DNA from: Volvariella volvacea V23
Lineage: Eukaryota; Basidiomycota; Agaricomycetes; Agaricales; Pluteaceae
Direction of reading: 5' to 3'
Assembly: GCA_000349905.1 (NCBI GenBank)
Contig: KB722754.1
Span: 502,824 to 566,823 of the forward strand
Length of the DNA stretch: 64,000 bases
The notes under the pieces are model-generated. The model saw nothing but the letters and a program-made list of their open reading frames with translations, searched no databases and was not told the origin of the DNA. A program made the translations under genes and the position numbers. Shown here one piece after another: positions 11,819-24,500 of the stretch. Numbering within the stretch: position 1 is the first letter of the stretch; every line of letters begins with the position of its first letter.

Positions 11819-13814
11819 TTACAAGTCCCGTCGTTTGATACCAACTCTGCATCCGAGGGGCTTTCTCAAGAAGCCTTCCCTTGTTTCCAACTAGGATAGA
11901 TTGTCATCGGAGTGAGCAAAAGCGTGAATATAGGGACAAGCAAATGCTTACAGGTTGGTCTGGATGCTCCAATACGAAGTGGTAGCGGCGAAGTAGAGAA
12001 CCGATGATGATTTGGAGTTCCAACATAGCCAGATTGCGACCAACGCAAGCTCTGAAAAGAAGATCAGAGTTAGATTTTAAAATCCAGAGCTTAGGGGCAT
12101 AGAGATGATCGTCCTTTGACCATCAAAGTATGCAAGGAGGAAACTTATACTCACCTGGGACCCACAGAGAAGGGGTTGAAAGTCTTCTGCATAGCAGCAA
12201 CATCTCCTTCGAACCACCTGTCTGGTCGATAAGCCTCCACATCTTCTCCCCAAACAGTGGGATCCCTGTGTATGGTATAGCTGGGTACGCTGAGCACGGT
12301 GCCTTCAGGGAAGTATTGGCCAAGGACTGTCAAGCCACCCTCAGGGACAAGACGGGGAAGACCGAGCGCAGATGTAGAGTGGATTCGAAGAGCCTCGTTG
12401 ATGCATGCATCAAGATAGGGGAGTTTTTGAACTTGTCTCCACGTTGCAACAGTCTCATCCTCGGCTCCTAGATGCTCGTCAAGTTCCTTTTGAAGTTTTT
12501 CTTGGACGTGTGGGTTGTGAGCAAGGTGATAGATAATCGCGCATGTTGAGCTAAATTTAAAAAAAAAAATGTTGATGATTAGTTTGGTTCGATCGCGGTC
12601 GGGAAGCAAGGGCCAGGAAGTTTATGTGATCGGGGTGATAGAGTAGTAAGCTTACGTACTTGGAAGTAGTATCAGACCCAGCAATGAGAAGCGTCAGTGC
12701 CTCAGCGGTGAGTTCTCCTCGGCCCATTGGATTCCCTTCGTTGTCTCGACCCGCTTGTAACTTGCTTAGGAGATCGACACGGTCGGTCGGTGTAGCTAAG
12801 CGTTTAGCAACAGCCATGATGGCAATACCAGCGAGAGACTTGACGTCCTTCTGGCCACGTCGATACCAGGGCAGGTGCTTGACATACGGACGCCACCAAG
12901 GAGGAAGAACACCCATGGACATGGAGTACTCTCCTCGACCATTTAGGATTTGCACGGCGGGAATTTCGACGATCTCAGCTTCGGTCTTTTGACCGTATGA
13001 CTTCATAACGTCTTCCTGGTTCTTAGGGGCAGCAGCCATATCCTTCGCAGCCTCTATCATGCCAAATGGAGCACCAAAGGCCAAATCGCCGACAATGTCG
13101 AAAGCGAGGTAGTTGGCCCCTGAGATGAATGAAACATGAACAGTCTCTCTCACGGGTGCTCAAAGGGACTCACATGGCAAACAGTCCAACCACAGACGAC
13201 CGTTGCGCCCTTGCCATCCGCCTTCGCCGTCGTTTCCTGATTCACCTTTCACCGCACCGTGGTAGAGTCGGTCCCACTGACCGATGAGTTGACTGACGTA
13301 TGACCGGATGTGGGGCTCAAACTCGATGACACTCTTTTGAGAGAATATATGGGAAATGATCTTGCGCTTTCGCGTGTGGTCGTTGCGATCACGGGTGTTG
13401 AACACGCCGCGTTGAATGGACACGAAGGCATCGTAGAAGTTGGACTTGAGAGCACCGTTTCCATGCGCGTAAATAAGGTTCAGGGCGTCTGGGTGGGCTA
13501 TTGAGACGTGGTTTGGGCCAATGCGAACGAATGGGCCTGATGTCACGGTGAGTCGGGAATGGAATGAAGCAGTAAGAGGTGCGCGTACCATATCTCTGGT
13601 GCATTCCATGCACAACCTCGGAGCGGTGTCCGTTACGAGACACCCAACCCAACCAGAGGTCTGAGTACTTGGCCAGCCAGGGACCGGGGTAGAGACGGAT
13701 GCCATGGGGGTCCAAAATCCACGGGACGAGGTGGACTAGAAATATGGCTAGCGGGACGAGTGCAGCCAAGGCCGAGAAGTTGAGGCTCGGGAGGAGGGCG
13801 TCGACGGAGGCCAT
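11819..13814 (-). CDS. CYP53: Cytochrome P450, CYP53-type benzoate 4-monooxygenase
   Basis: Six exons on the minus strand (13589-13814, 13174-13536, 12660-13119, 12155-12550, 11952-12051, 11819-11890) encode 538 residues. One N-terminal hydrophobic segment (about residues 14-33) anchors the protein in the endoplasmic reticulum. Visible P450 marks: I-helix AGSDTTS (343-349), ExxR as EALR (402-405), RPDRW, and the haem loop FNPFSVGPRACVGRN with the ligand Cys at 484. The stretches HGNGALKSNFYDAFVSI, FNTRDRNDHTRKRKIISH and NYLAFDIVGDLAFG, and the ending REGFLRKPLGCRVGIK, resemble the CYP53 family, which para-hydroxylates benzoate and supports breakdown of aromatic acids in fungi. The exact substrate is inferred from the family. 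The exon 5 border splits the codon of the Arg just before the haem Ala-Cys. Its start faces the secreted glycoprotein gene across 890 bases. Confidence 0.9.
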
Positions 13815-14703
13815 GGCGGCTGGGATGGAGAAAGGGGGATGGGGAGGGCAGCGACATGGGGTTTAAGTATTTGAGTAGATGATGCGCACGGGGCGAGTTG
13901 GAGAAATAATGAAATAATCTCCAGACTGGTCCTGTCTCTCCTTCCAAATCGAGATCCGCTTAGGGCCCAACACAGCCAAACACCGATGCTCCGGTATCTG
14001 AATCTGGCTCCAAGCCTTGTCACGCCCCACGGGAACGACGGCACCGGACAGAGACTTCCTCCCATCCCTGTCCATATGTCTCCAGTTCTTGCCCGCAGCA
14101 GAAAGCGTAGCCACCGTCCATCTGTGCTCTCGTAGCTGTAAATTGCTTGGAATCTTCCCATGCTCGCGACGTGTTGCTTTCCAACCACATTCAAGTCACC
14201 AAACCGACATCATATCAAGGGTCCTTTCCCACACTCGCTCGCATTTCTGCTCAATCTGTGCGTTTCGCCGAGCACTGTGTGTGGTGTGCGGCACAATCGC
14301 TATGGGCGATGTTCGCAATTAGCAACCCATCGCGCCACGAAATCACCTGAACTCACCTGTCCCGCTCAAGTGACGCTCTAGCGCTGGATTGACTCCCTCG
14401 TCGTGTCAAGAGCAGATGCAGAAATCCGGGTTTCCTCCCTGTATTACCGGAGTGCGCGCTCTGTAGCGTCCAGTTAACAATAGGAGCGTTCAAGCCTCCT
14501 ACTAATCCAGCTGTCATGCCCCCTCGCTTGAAAGCCACGCACCTGTTCTAAAGATAGAACACGGGCAATAGTTGCCAGCGGCGCTGTGCGTGAGCCTACC
14601 CTCGCTCGCACCCTTTCCTCTCTTCTTCTCTACCCTTTCATTCACACAGCCTACTCCTACTGACCTTTCCGAGTTTGCTTTTGGGTCTTTTTTTACTGGC
14701 ACC
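13815..14703. other. Divergent promoter region, P450 / secreted glycoprotein
   Basis: An 889-base spacer between two genes facing away from each other. Overlapping open frames on both strands are GC-richer chance frames without domain signals. The last 100 bases before 14704 are pyrimidine-rich, as is usual just upstream of fungal starts. Confidence 0.55.
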
Positions 14704-17700
14704 ATGACCAACTTTCGACGGCTGATCTCTTTGCCTCTGCTCGCGGTCGGCGTTTCTGCGCAGTATAGCGCCACTTATTTGCCTTCAAACGTTCCACCAA
14801 CGACGGAAGAAGGCCAAACGGGTACCAATCAATGCGGTACTGCCTTGAACCAAACGTCTATGTGTCAAAATGCTTACAGTGAGTGCTTTCGTAGCCAAAA
14901 CATCTGGAAACTGCGCCAACTTCCGGTTTTATAGTCAATTCTATCGATGACTGGTGTGTATGGGCCCCACCCGAACCCGGTCCTGATTCTGTCATCGGAA
15001 ATACTGAGGCAAGTCCAATGCGTACGGTGCGACACTAATTCCGCCTCATATATGTCCTTTCGTTCTAGCGAATCGAGGTGGCTTGGTGCATCAAGGTGTG
15101 TTTCCACTCACACGACTTTTGCGCTCAAACAAGGTGTCACTGATGTCCGGTCTACTCTCATCCTCTGTGGCCCGTGATTTGATAGAACGGGACAGGAAAC
15201 CGCTTAATCCCGGACGGTGCTATTACAGGTGCCCACTTTGTTCTGACACCGGACTATGTGCAGGTTACTGGTGAGTGCTTCGTAAAAAGGACCGGTATGC
15301 GATAGCACCGTGAGATAGGCATCTACTGTCAAGTTCAGGGATCGCGATTGCTCGCAACCTCAAATTGACACTCGAGGGAGCTGACAAAAGCTGATAGACG
15401 CCTATTGACAAAGCTCAAATGGAGATTGTTAGGCCTTCAGTATTGCCCCGATGCCTCTCACGACGATCCATTATTGCTTTCATACCGTAGCACTTCAAGT
15501 TATCCTTTGCGAAAGGAGAAACATACTAACAATATGATCTGTCTGTTTTCCCTCATGGTCACCCTACGGCTTCCCTTTGCATGCGCGACTTGCTGCGCGA
15601 AGGCACCGGAAACTTGACAATGATCAACATCCCTGCTGGCGATGCCGGGGTATGTCCTTCATTTTTAATTAGATTTTCAGCGCCACCCCGATGCTCGTGA
15701 GCAACATACGTAACGCTCTAAAACTCTGTTGATCTCCCGAGCTCTCTCGGCATTAATGTCCCCACATCGGCCATGAAATTGCAAAGCCGGGATGTCGAAG
15801 GACTCTGGATCTGCAATGGCACCCTTTCTTCTGAGCCTTTCTCATAAGAACTTGTACTTACCAAGCACATTTCCCTGGGTTACAAATACTGATAGGGCGA
15901 GGTACGTGCAACTTTTACCACCATTCCAGAAGCGCACACTGACGATCACCATTCTACGTCGCGATTCACTCCCACCAACCTAATTGACAACTTCGCTTGC
16001 CCATGGTAATCCGCACTCAATTCACACGGCGTGCTACACTGCCTTCCTCTGGCGTCGTCTACTCGGCTGACATTAATGGCTATGATGTCAACCAACACAC
16101 GATCGCCTAAAATTCCCATCGATTGTCAAATATTTCGATTATTGCATTGAATCACACCGATTGTGATTTTGCCTGTCGCGCCGTCCTATGCCTCTTCAAC
16201 CTACCGTCTTGGCAACTGGCAATGTCACCATATTTCCGCACATACCCATGTCGTGCCCGCCTCGCTCCCCCGCCACTTGCATGGCATTATTTCTAACCCC
16301 TTCTCCATTATTTGGTCTACTTGAACGATCGTCCTTCCCATTTGGGATTTTGTCAAACCGCGATCTGGAACACCGTCGGTTCCGCTTACTCGTTGCCCTT
16401 GTCTTCTCCAACGCCAATCATCAATATTCTCAAAATTGACACCGATTTACAACACAGCTTGATCCCCATGGAGCCGATGGAAATGGTGAGTATTTTGGCA
16501 CATCTTATATGCCAAGTACTCTCAAATTTTGTGGCACAATCACTAATCGTTGTCATCGCCTCGTGCAGGTAATCCTATTGGCGGATTGGTGTTCTCAAAT
16601 GCATTCGGAGATTTGCAACAAATTCATGAATGGACAGTATGTACATGTCACCTCTATACCCTCAGCCCCGAGGCTGTCTCTTACGTTTGAACTCACGACT
16701 TGTGCATTTCTTTTTTTTTTTTTGTTCCATGCCTTTAATCCCTCAACACAACCTGATGCATATGCTCGGCGAACCACAAACGGTGGATGAATAGAACTTC
16801 ATATCCTCCACTCAATTCTGTTTTAGAGCCTGCAAAGCTGGCCCGAGGGCCGCAGAGCTCTGCCAGCACATTTACGACGTGATGGGTTGCGATTGGAATA
16901 TACCAGCTAATTATGCCCCTGGTGTATTCGAATCCTGTCTGGGCGATACTGGTGAGGTATGTATTTATTCCACGAATGAGCCTTTGGCTTCTTCGGACAT
17001 CTGTTTTGTGCAACTGGATGTCCTCGGATTTTGAAGACTGCGGTGTATTTCCAAGCACACACTGCGTCATGGCCATTATGTGCCAAGCCCTTTTCGAATA
17101 TGCGCCGTAATTCTACCGCTGTATTCTATTCCGCGCATTCAATTCTTCTATCTCCTCGTCGACATACAGACACCATGACTAAACTGACTTCTGTCTCCTC
17201 TTTAGCCTATGGGTGTATACGGCTCTTCGACGTTCTTCCAAGGGCAACCAGTCACGCCGCCTGCTCACCCAGCGCCGCCATCATCTTCATGCGTAACTAC
17301 GAGCACCATCGGTAACGGATTTTTCATCGAAGGTACCAGTATTGGAATTGCACCTCCTACGACCTCGGTAACTCCGGTGAGTAGGGCTTCTCTCTCCTTT
17401 CTTTCTTTTTCTGTGTGTCGGAAGTCCGGATACGCTTGGCTTGTCTCGGTTTTGCCGTTCTGCTTCTCTCGCTTTCCATCGGGCATGCGCCCCATATACG
17501 CGCTCTTATCCACTCGAAGGCTGCGAGTAGCGTCACAATATTCACTTTTGAGCCGGGAGAAGGGGGATATAACTATCGCCTTTCACCCTTATTCCCTCCT
17601 CGCCTTCAATGATACCCGCTCTCGCCTAAGTCGTCACCCAGCTCTGATGCCGACGATGGAGCTTTTCATTTCGGAAAGCCCGGAACGGGAAACACAATCC

Positions 17701-18673
17701 ACCAGCAGGTTAACCCGCTAGAACCTGCTGATAGACGGACAACGATGGCGGGCTCTGAAGAACTTGGGATTCTATTTCGACTCGGACTCGTTTCCTTGTT
17801 GCTTCCCTGTCCTTCTCGTCTTCTTTTCTACCCTTCCTGCCATATGACGCAAAGCCATGGCATCACCATGTTGCGTTGGTTGTCGATTTGATGCGCGGCA
17901 CAAGAATGGCTCTAGAATCAGACCGTTGGCTTTGCAGTCGAAATTTTCTAGTGACCTGAGGGATGTATTTTTGGTGGGCGCATCATCTGTCATGGACATA
18001 GCAAGGGGTTCTGATCCACGTTCATCGCTGAGAACCATTGACTTATTCATGCGGTGATGGTGTTATGCTGGTGGTCACTAGCACCCTCTGCATTCTAAGC
18101 GCCCATCTGTTTCGCGTCCTGTTCTCTGATCGCCTTTCCTCCATGGCCATCGGTTTATCAAAGTACTCCGTGCTCTGATAACTTCCTGTCTACGCCACTC
18201 CAGTGGCGATCGAATCCTTTACTGTGCCCTCGTTTCTTCCGCGCTTCTCTGCCTTCTTTGATATTCTGCAGAGCGCTTCTACTCGATTCTTTACTTCGTC
18301 CTAGTTGCTCCTTCTACCTTCTCATGATCGTTCGCTGTTCACTGTCTACTGTCCACTACATGAGACGGACTTCCCATCTCTTCTATTCTTTTCTTCGCTC
18401 TCGTTCGTATCGTGCATCTGGCTAACACGTTGCATCCCTTCTTTTCCCATCCACCTTTGTGCACACACACAACATTAGACACATTCGTCCGGAAGCCCTA
18501 ATTCCGGTGGCGGCAGTGATAGCACGGCATCCGACGAAGCGGGAAGCTCGCCGACTGACTCATCAAGTGGTGCAGTGGGCGCCTTGGTTGGATTGACCTG
18601 GGAACAGATGGTCTTGAGTGCCGGAACGATCGTAGGAGGATTGGTGGCCGGTGGTGCTATTGTCTTGATCTAA
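14704..18673 (+). CDS. Secreted, probably GPI-anchored protein of the macrofage activating glycoprotein family
   Basis: Ten exons are proposed: 14704-14878, 14935-15008, 15069-15095, 15186-15270, 15603-15649, 16458-16485, 16569-16636, 16795-16956, 17206-17376 and 18479-18673, giving 343 residues with frame kept throughout. A signal peptide (about residues 1-19, ending VSAQ) opens the protein. The body shows family motifs: MCQNAYINSIDDWC, EVAWCIK, NRLIPDGAITGAHFVLTPDY, LDPHGADGN, NPIGGLVFSNAFG, NFISSTQFCFRACK and LCQHIYDVMGC. The C-terminus is Ser/Gly-rich and ends in a hydrophobic tail (GGLVAGGAIVLI), consistent with a GPI signal. The intron after 15008 begins GCAAGT. Several introns (332, 808, 158, 249 and 1,102 bases) are far longer than elsewhere in this window, and an expected GGE before LDPHG is missing, so a small exon may be undetected. 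Molecular role unknown. Confidence 0.78.
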
Positions 18674-19161
18674 AAGCTCACGAAGCGCTCGGGTGGTTTA
18701 CACTATGACCTTCGTACAATTTTCTGGGGATATTTGGCTGTTTCGTCTCACTGTTGTGGACATTGCTCATGAACATTTGCCTCTCAGACATTTAGCCATG
18801 GACAAAGATTGTTAATAGATCACGTTCTGGTGTCTTCCTTCTGGTACTTTGCATTCATTGACATTTGTACGGACGATTGTTTTTGCTTTGTCGTGATGAT
18901 TTAGGTGTTTTGTCGACTCTCTTGTTATCTCGGCAAGTGAATTTGCCTATTGTCATACTTATTATCGTACATATACGAACTTGGTTTCTCAAAATTGGAG
19001 GCTCGACCCCCTTCACAAACGCTTCCCATACAATGAGCATAGGGCGGACAGATGACAACCATATATTGTACAAGGTTATTATACATTCAATTCCTGCAAA
19101 CCTTCAAGGGAGCTTACGCGATGTACGCAGACAAAAGTGAATAAAGCCTCAAAAGGCATTA
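18674..19161. other. Convergent spacer, no gene seen
   Basis: A 488-base tail-to-tail spacer, T-rich on its left half. It should contain the 3' UTRs of the secreted glycoprotein and the hydroquinone reductase. Confidence 0.5.
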
Positions 19162-20986
19162 TTACAATGGTTTGATGTTAGGTATGGGTCCGACAGGGAC
19201 AACTTGAGTAGGATTGATCTAGAGTATATGGGAATGGCCGAGGCAGGTAAGAGGATGACAGAGGGTTGAATTAGTATAGGAGGGAACGGGTGGCTAAGGT
19301 ACTTACGGATTTGTGAGACCAATAGTAATGAGTTTTGATATGATCAAAATTGGTGGAAGACTTGAACGCATCATTGTTCCAATACAATTTTTGCACCCAT
19401 CTAGGCAATAACAAGCAAATCGGGTGAGGAAATCGGAGTACACAAAAAGGACGAAGGCAATTGTCAGAAAAGGGGCACTCACTTGTGTGTGGCGGGGTAC
19501 CCATCGCGAATAGTTCGGAGATTGCACTTAAAGTGACCAACATAGACCGGGTCGAAACGAATCTATAATGAGAGATGTCATTGGTTGGATGCTCCAACTG
19601 GGAACTGGCGTCGCAATGATAGGAAAATTGGTATGAGGAGCCAATACGATTCAAAACGATTTCCGTTCATCGCTTGGTCTCCAATATCTAGTCACAACTT
19701 CGGCACTGAAATCACGTACCAGAGTCACCCAAAGCCGGATATCGGCCTCTGTAAGCCTGTCACCAATAAGGTACTCTTTCTCCTCGAAAATCTTCTCGAC
19801 TCTATCCAGGGCTTCAAATACTTCGATAACCGCCTTCTGGTATGCCTCCTGAGAGGTAGCAAACCCAGACCTATAAACACCATCTACAGCATTATGACGC
19901 AATTAATTGTACAAGCAACCTTTTTTCACTAGTAATGACCTACTGTTTATATTTGGGTAGATCCAATCATTAATCTCATCTATCTGGGCGCGTAGCTCGG
20001 GAGGGTAAATATCAATTTTGGCTTTGTCTTCTGGGAGTAGGTCGTTAAACGCTGTGCTAAAGAGTCGAATGATCTCGGAGCTTTCATTGTTGACAATAGT
20101 ATGAAGCTTCTTATCCCAAAGGACGGGCACTGTGAACCTAAGGATACCAATCAAACACATGAAAACGTCAGTTCAGTGATTCCGTAGTGAGCTACCAGTG
20201 AACTTGCCTTCCAGAATAATTAGGCTCCGCCTTGAGATACAAGTCCTTAACGTGTTCAGACTGATAATGGGGATCTTCTTCGGCGCCGGGATAATTGTCA
20301 ACATTTGCGAAGGGCCATCCTTGTGCACCCATGCGGGGTGAGACCACAGTGACGGCTATAAAAGAGGGGTTGAGGATGTACATTTCTGATTTAAAGGATA
20401 GTCCCTTACATATGATATTCTCTAGTCCCTTGAGTTTGCGTGTGATGAGGGTCCGAGTCGCCCAGGCTAGTTAAAGACCAACAACAGATGAAACAGATAT
20501 GATAGCTTCCGTTACGTTATTCTCATGAAATCTAATTAGAATGATACGAACGACAAGCATAGGAGACATATAAATGGTAGCGATCTGCGGTAGAAAAGTC
20601 AATGAACGCGACCATTAACTCGCCAAAGCACACCCACCAGCTTCTGGTTCAAACTTGCCTCCTTTCTCTATGACATTGCGGAAGGAGGCTGGGGCGCGTT
20701 TGAACGAGCCGTCGGGCTCAGTCTCCATCTTGGTAATGTCGGACTGAGAAGTAGTGTCTCGGGTTGCCATTGCTCTGCTATGTGGGGTACCTGGCACAGA
20801 TGTCCGGAGATGGGGGGATGAAAGATAGGTTGGACGAGTGATAACGCTCCTCTTATGCCCAACCTCAACTGAGATGCATCTGCAACCTTGGGTAAGCCCG
20901 AAGCCACGTGAGGCGAGCTGCTGACTAGAAGATTGTCTACAACTTTGGAGCAATAGGGTCCTTGTCAACCTACTATACCCAGGCAT
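19162..20986 (-). CDS. Glutathionyl-hydroquinone reductase (Xi-class GST, ECM4/GTO-like)
   Basis: Nine exons on the minus strand: first exon 20638-20986 (or from 20770), then 20552-20584, 20410-20466, 20208-20355, 19944-20137, 19720-19883, 19483-19562, 19307-19400 and 19162-19218. The enzyme reduces glutathionyl-(hydro)quinones, releasing the hydroquinone. Family motifs are clear: FRNVIEKGGKFEPEA, YHLYVSYACPWATRT with the catalytic Cys, VTVVSPRMG, YSGRFTVPVLWDKK, TIVNNESSEIIR, EADIRLWVTL and HIKTHYYWSH. Starting at 20770 (MATRD) gives 319 residues, the usual cytosolic size. Starting at 20986 (MPGYSRLTRTLLLQ) adds 72 residues that are Arg/Ser-rich and poor in acidic residues, like a mitochondrial presequence. 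The catalytic Cys is residue 55 or 127 accordingly. The intron 20138-20207 starts with GCAAGT. tRNA-Ile lies just upstream. Confidence 0.9.
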
Positions 20987-21191
20987 GGTTATCGAAACTG
21001 CACCGCTCAGGGTAAATGCAGTGAACAAGGATTGGAAAAATTCATTCACGTGCTGAACACCAGTAAGAACGGGCTCAGGGTCGGGAAGGATCTGAGCTAA
21101 CACGAAGGTGCCGGCTAAAACAGCTTCATGGACAACAGTACGAACTCTGGACGAAACCCGTTGAAATAATTGCAAATTGAGGCCACGGAGG

Positions 21192-21196
21192 AAAAA
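21192..21196 (-). terminator. RNA polymerase III T-tract after tRNA-Ile
   Basis: Five A on the plus strand, i.e. TTTTT on the minus strand, 5 bases past the tRNA 3' end. Confidence 0.6.
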
Positions 21197-21200
21197 TTAC

Positions 21201-21274
21201 TGGCCAACGTGGGGATCGAACCCAAGACCTTCGCGTTATTAGCACGACGCTCTAACCAACTGAGCTAGTCGGCC
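21201..21274 (-). tRNA. tRNA-Ile(AAT)
   Basis: A 74-base cloverleaf on the minus strand. The 7-bp acceptor stem GGCCGAC pairs with GTTGGCC (one G-T pair), the D stem GCTC/GAGC and the T stem TTGGG/CCCAC are present, and the anticodon loop CTAATAA carries AAT (read as inosine at position 34). There is no intron. Discriminator base A. The sequence is identical to the tRNAs at 48961 and 49294. An A run at 21192-21196 is the Pol III terminator on the minus strand. Confidence 0.95.
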
Positions 21275-21502
21275 TGACAACACGTGCCTTCGCATTCTTT
21301 TTTATATCAATATTCAGAAGGACCGAATGTACTTGCAGGCGAAGCAGAGGCACGCTATGTTGTCCATTCCAGTGCAGGTGCACAACTTCTGAGTTGAATC
21401 ATTAGATACTACTGATTACAAATGTACTGGGGTAATCCCAAAGGTATACACAAGGTCAAAACAAAATGTGTGGTATAATAGTATAGGGTTGTTCCCACTA
21501 GA

Positions 21503-24500
21503 TCATCCGCAATATTCAAGACCAGGACAACCGATCGCCGTACCATATTCTATTGCGGGCGTCAATATACAAAGACTGTAGGACGACAAGGAGATACTCA
21601 CTGGTACCATCGACGCCAATGACGGCCAAAAGGGCTTGGAACACACCACCTAGACCTTCACCGGCAAGAAGTCCGGCCTTGAGAGCGAGTGGTGTTAGTT
21701 GTAATCAAGAAAATGGGAACAAGATTGATATACGCACCGAAATGGCGAACATATACATGTCATAGCTTGCGGGGTTCCTCTTGAGCCAGAAGAAGGTGAA
21801 GACGGAACCAACAGCCCTAGCGACAGAGAGTTTGTCAGTTTAGAGCCTCTGATGTCGAATTTATGTATGCTCACATGGCAATAGAATAGAAGACTTGGGG
21901 AACGACGAAAGCAAGTCCAACTGCGTTCTATCACTGTCGTTTAAAACCTGATCACAAAATGTTTAAGCATAGACATACCCAGTTCGGGACATATTTATGG
22001 TATTTCTGAGGGATCCAGAAGTGCTGGGAGTACCCTTTAGAGAGGCACGAAAGGAAGGGACGCCAGCCAACTTACTTTAGCAACCACGGAAATTACACTG
22101 ACTATGCCAAGGGCGATGGCAGTATAACCAGACGATGCTGGGATAGCTGAGGACAAACTCAGTACAGTTTCGTGCAGGAGAAAGTTGACATGTAGACTTA
22201 CGCAATTTCGGACTGGCGACGGCAACGGCAACAGCAGCCCATGCAGATACTGAGGGTGCACCATACACACATTGACCTGTTCCGGAAGAACTTAGATTGA
22301 ACTTCGGACAAATGCGTCGCCCGAGCTTAACTCACCAGACTCAGGAGGATCGCTGTGAGGCGAATGATATTAGCCGGTATCATAATTAGATGGATGAGGG
22401 CGGACTCACATGATGCAAGGGGAAGCCTTTGTAAAGAGGATGAAGAGACCAGATGTCAGGAAGACAGCGACGACAGATCCACAAAGTTGAGCGATGAACT
22501 GATTTCTGGGTTTGGCTCTGAGGAGGTAACCTGTCTTCAAGTCTCCAGTCATATCTGATGCTTGGGCTGCAGATCCAGCGGCAATAACACCAGCAGTGAG
22601 GTTGAACATGCGAGCGGGGTCCTGAGCCATGTTGGTTCCCTTTCCAATACCACCGAAGATCAGTTGGGAGGCCTAAAATGAAAGCTCGTCAACTTGTTCT
22701 TATTCCTCCACGGAGAGCGGTGCTTGCCTTGGCGACAGTTGAGACAGGGTTGACATCAGTTGCACCAGACGATTGCACGCCAATGAAAGAGAAAATAAAC
22801 CCGAGCAAGAGAGCAAGGATAGCCTCGCCGACATTCATGTGGAACTTAGTTGCCAGAATAGCACAGCACATGACAGTACTCAAAGTCAAGCCAACCGTCC
22901 ACCACAGAACCGGGACACGGTCCTCGAGTGGTGTCTGAAGGAAGTGGAACAGTGAGTATGAAATTGGGGATTGACACCATTTCTCCACGTACCTGATCCT
23001 CGTCCTCTGGGTCGATCTCTGTAGGCTTACGGAACCAACTGACAGGATTGAGGGTGCCGTTCTTCCTCATGCCTGTTCTGAGTTTAGTACGCGATGGAAC
23101 AAGAAAAAGCGGAAGAGCTCACCGGCGACAATGGGAACCAAACTGAGGATGACATCCGCGAAGGAATAGAGCAACATGATCATGACACCGGGCCAGAGGA
23201 GCCAGTATCTTGGGGAGGGTCGGGTGACGTAGAGTTCAGGATCCGAGAATGATAATGCGCTATAGGAAACCAATGGGAACTCATCGCTAATAGGAATACC
23301 AAAAGCAAGCCCATTTTTGACGAGCGAAGGAGCGACTGCATAGATCGTCAAAGGAAGGATCGCGGAGATGATGCAGTTGTACTTACTTATACCCCAGGCA
23401 AGGATGGAGCCACCAACTGATATCTGTGTGAGTCAAGGAGGGTGATGAAGGGTGTTTGGACGTACAGAAACTCCAACTGGCGTTTAGACCACTAAGCATT
23501 CCAGCACCGAAGAAGGCAGGTGTGACTACTCAAGGCATCAGCAAATATGGTCACTTTACGACTGAGCACACTCACATTCAATAAACCAGCCATAATTCTC
23601 AAGGGAAATGATACTAGTGAATCCAAGGCGATACAAAGTCCAACCGATGTGCCAATCGTAGATCTGCCAAGAGAAAGATAAGGGATGAATATCACTGAAG
23701 TACCGTTATCTACTCACAACTCCGGGTGCATAGCCTGTCATCACCTTATAAACAAACACGAGAACGAATGTGATGAGCAGAGCAAGGGACTTCTTCTTCG
23801 CAGCAATGGCACCAGTCCTGCCATTGTGGAGCGAGCGGATTGTATATGCCTAGGGTCTACGTGTTAGTATCACTATGGAAGAACTAAAACATCAAAAGAC
23901 AAACTGTTGCTGCTGGCGTTGGGAAAGTCAGCTTCTGGTGAACAATGTAATATTTGCGAAGAGGGATGACGAAGAAGATGCCAAAGAAGCCAGCGCAGGT
24001 TGTAANNNNNNNNNNNNNNNNNNNNNNNNNNNNNNNNNNNNNNNNNNNNNNNNNNNNNNNNNNNNNNNNNNNNNNNNNNNNNNNNNNNNNNNNNNNNNNN
24101 NNNNNGGGCCACTAATATGCCGAAGTCGGATTGTGGAGTTTCAGACAAGAGGTGCAAGCGATACATGGCCGGAACGGCGCTAACAAACAGAATACCAAGA
24201 CCGCCAGAAGCTGATGGCAGTGTCAGTCATTGAAGAGGGCGCATCCAATCTTAACCAACCTGTGGCAGCGCTATATAAGGGAGAGCCATCAATTCCTGAT
24301 CCAGGGGAGGTCAGCTGTACAATTCCACTCACGTTTGGACAGTACAATTCTCCTTTGGCCCAAAGGGACCGCCCAGGAAGCGCCCAAGCAGACCTGATTC
24401 AGGCAATGCCCTAGCCAATGGCTTGAGGATAGCAAAACCAAAGATAGCCTGAACGACACGTTGTCAGCACATTTGTTTGTAACTTCCGTTAAAACCCCAC

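Noticed and set aside
23873..24183. Open frames running through the N gap
   Set aside because: They exist only because N codons are read as X; the real reading is the OPT gene on the minus strand.
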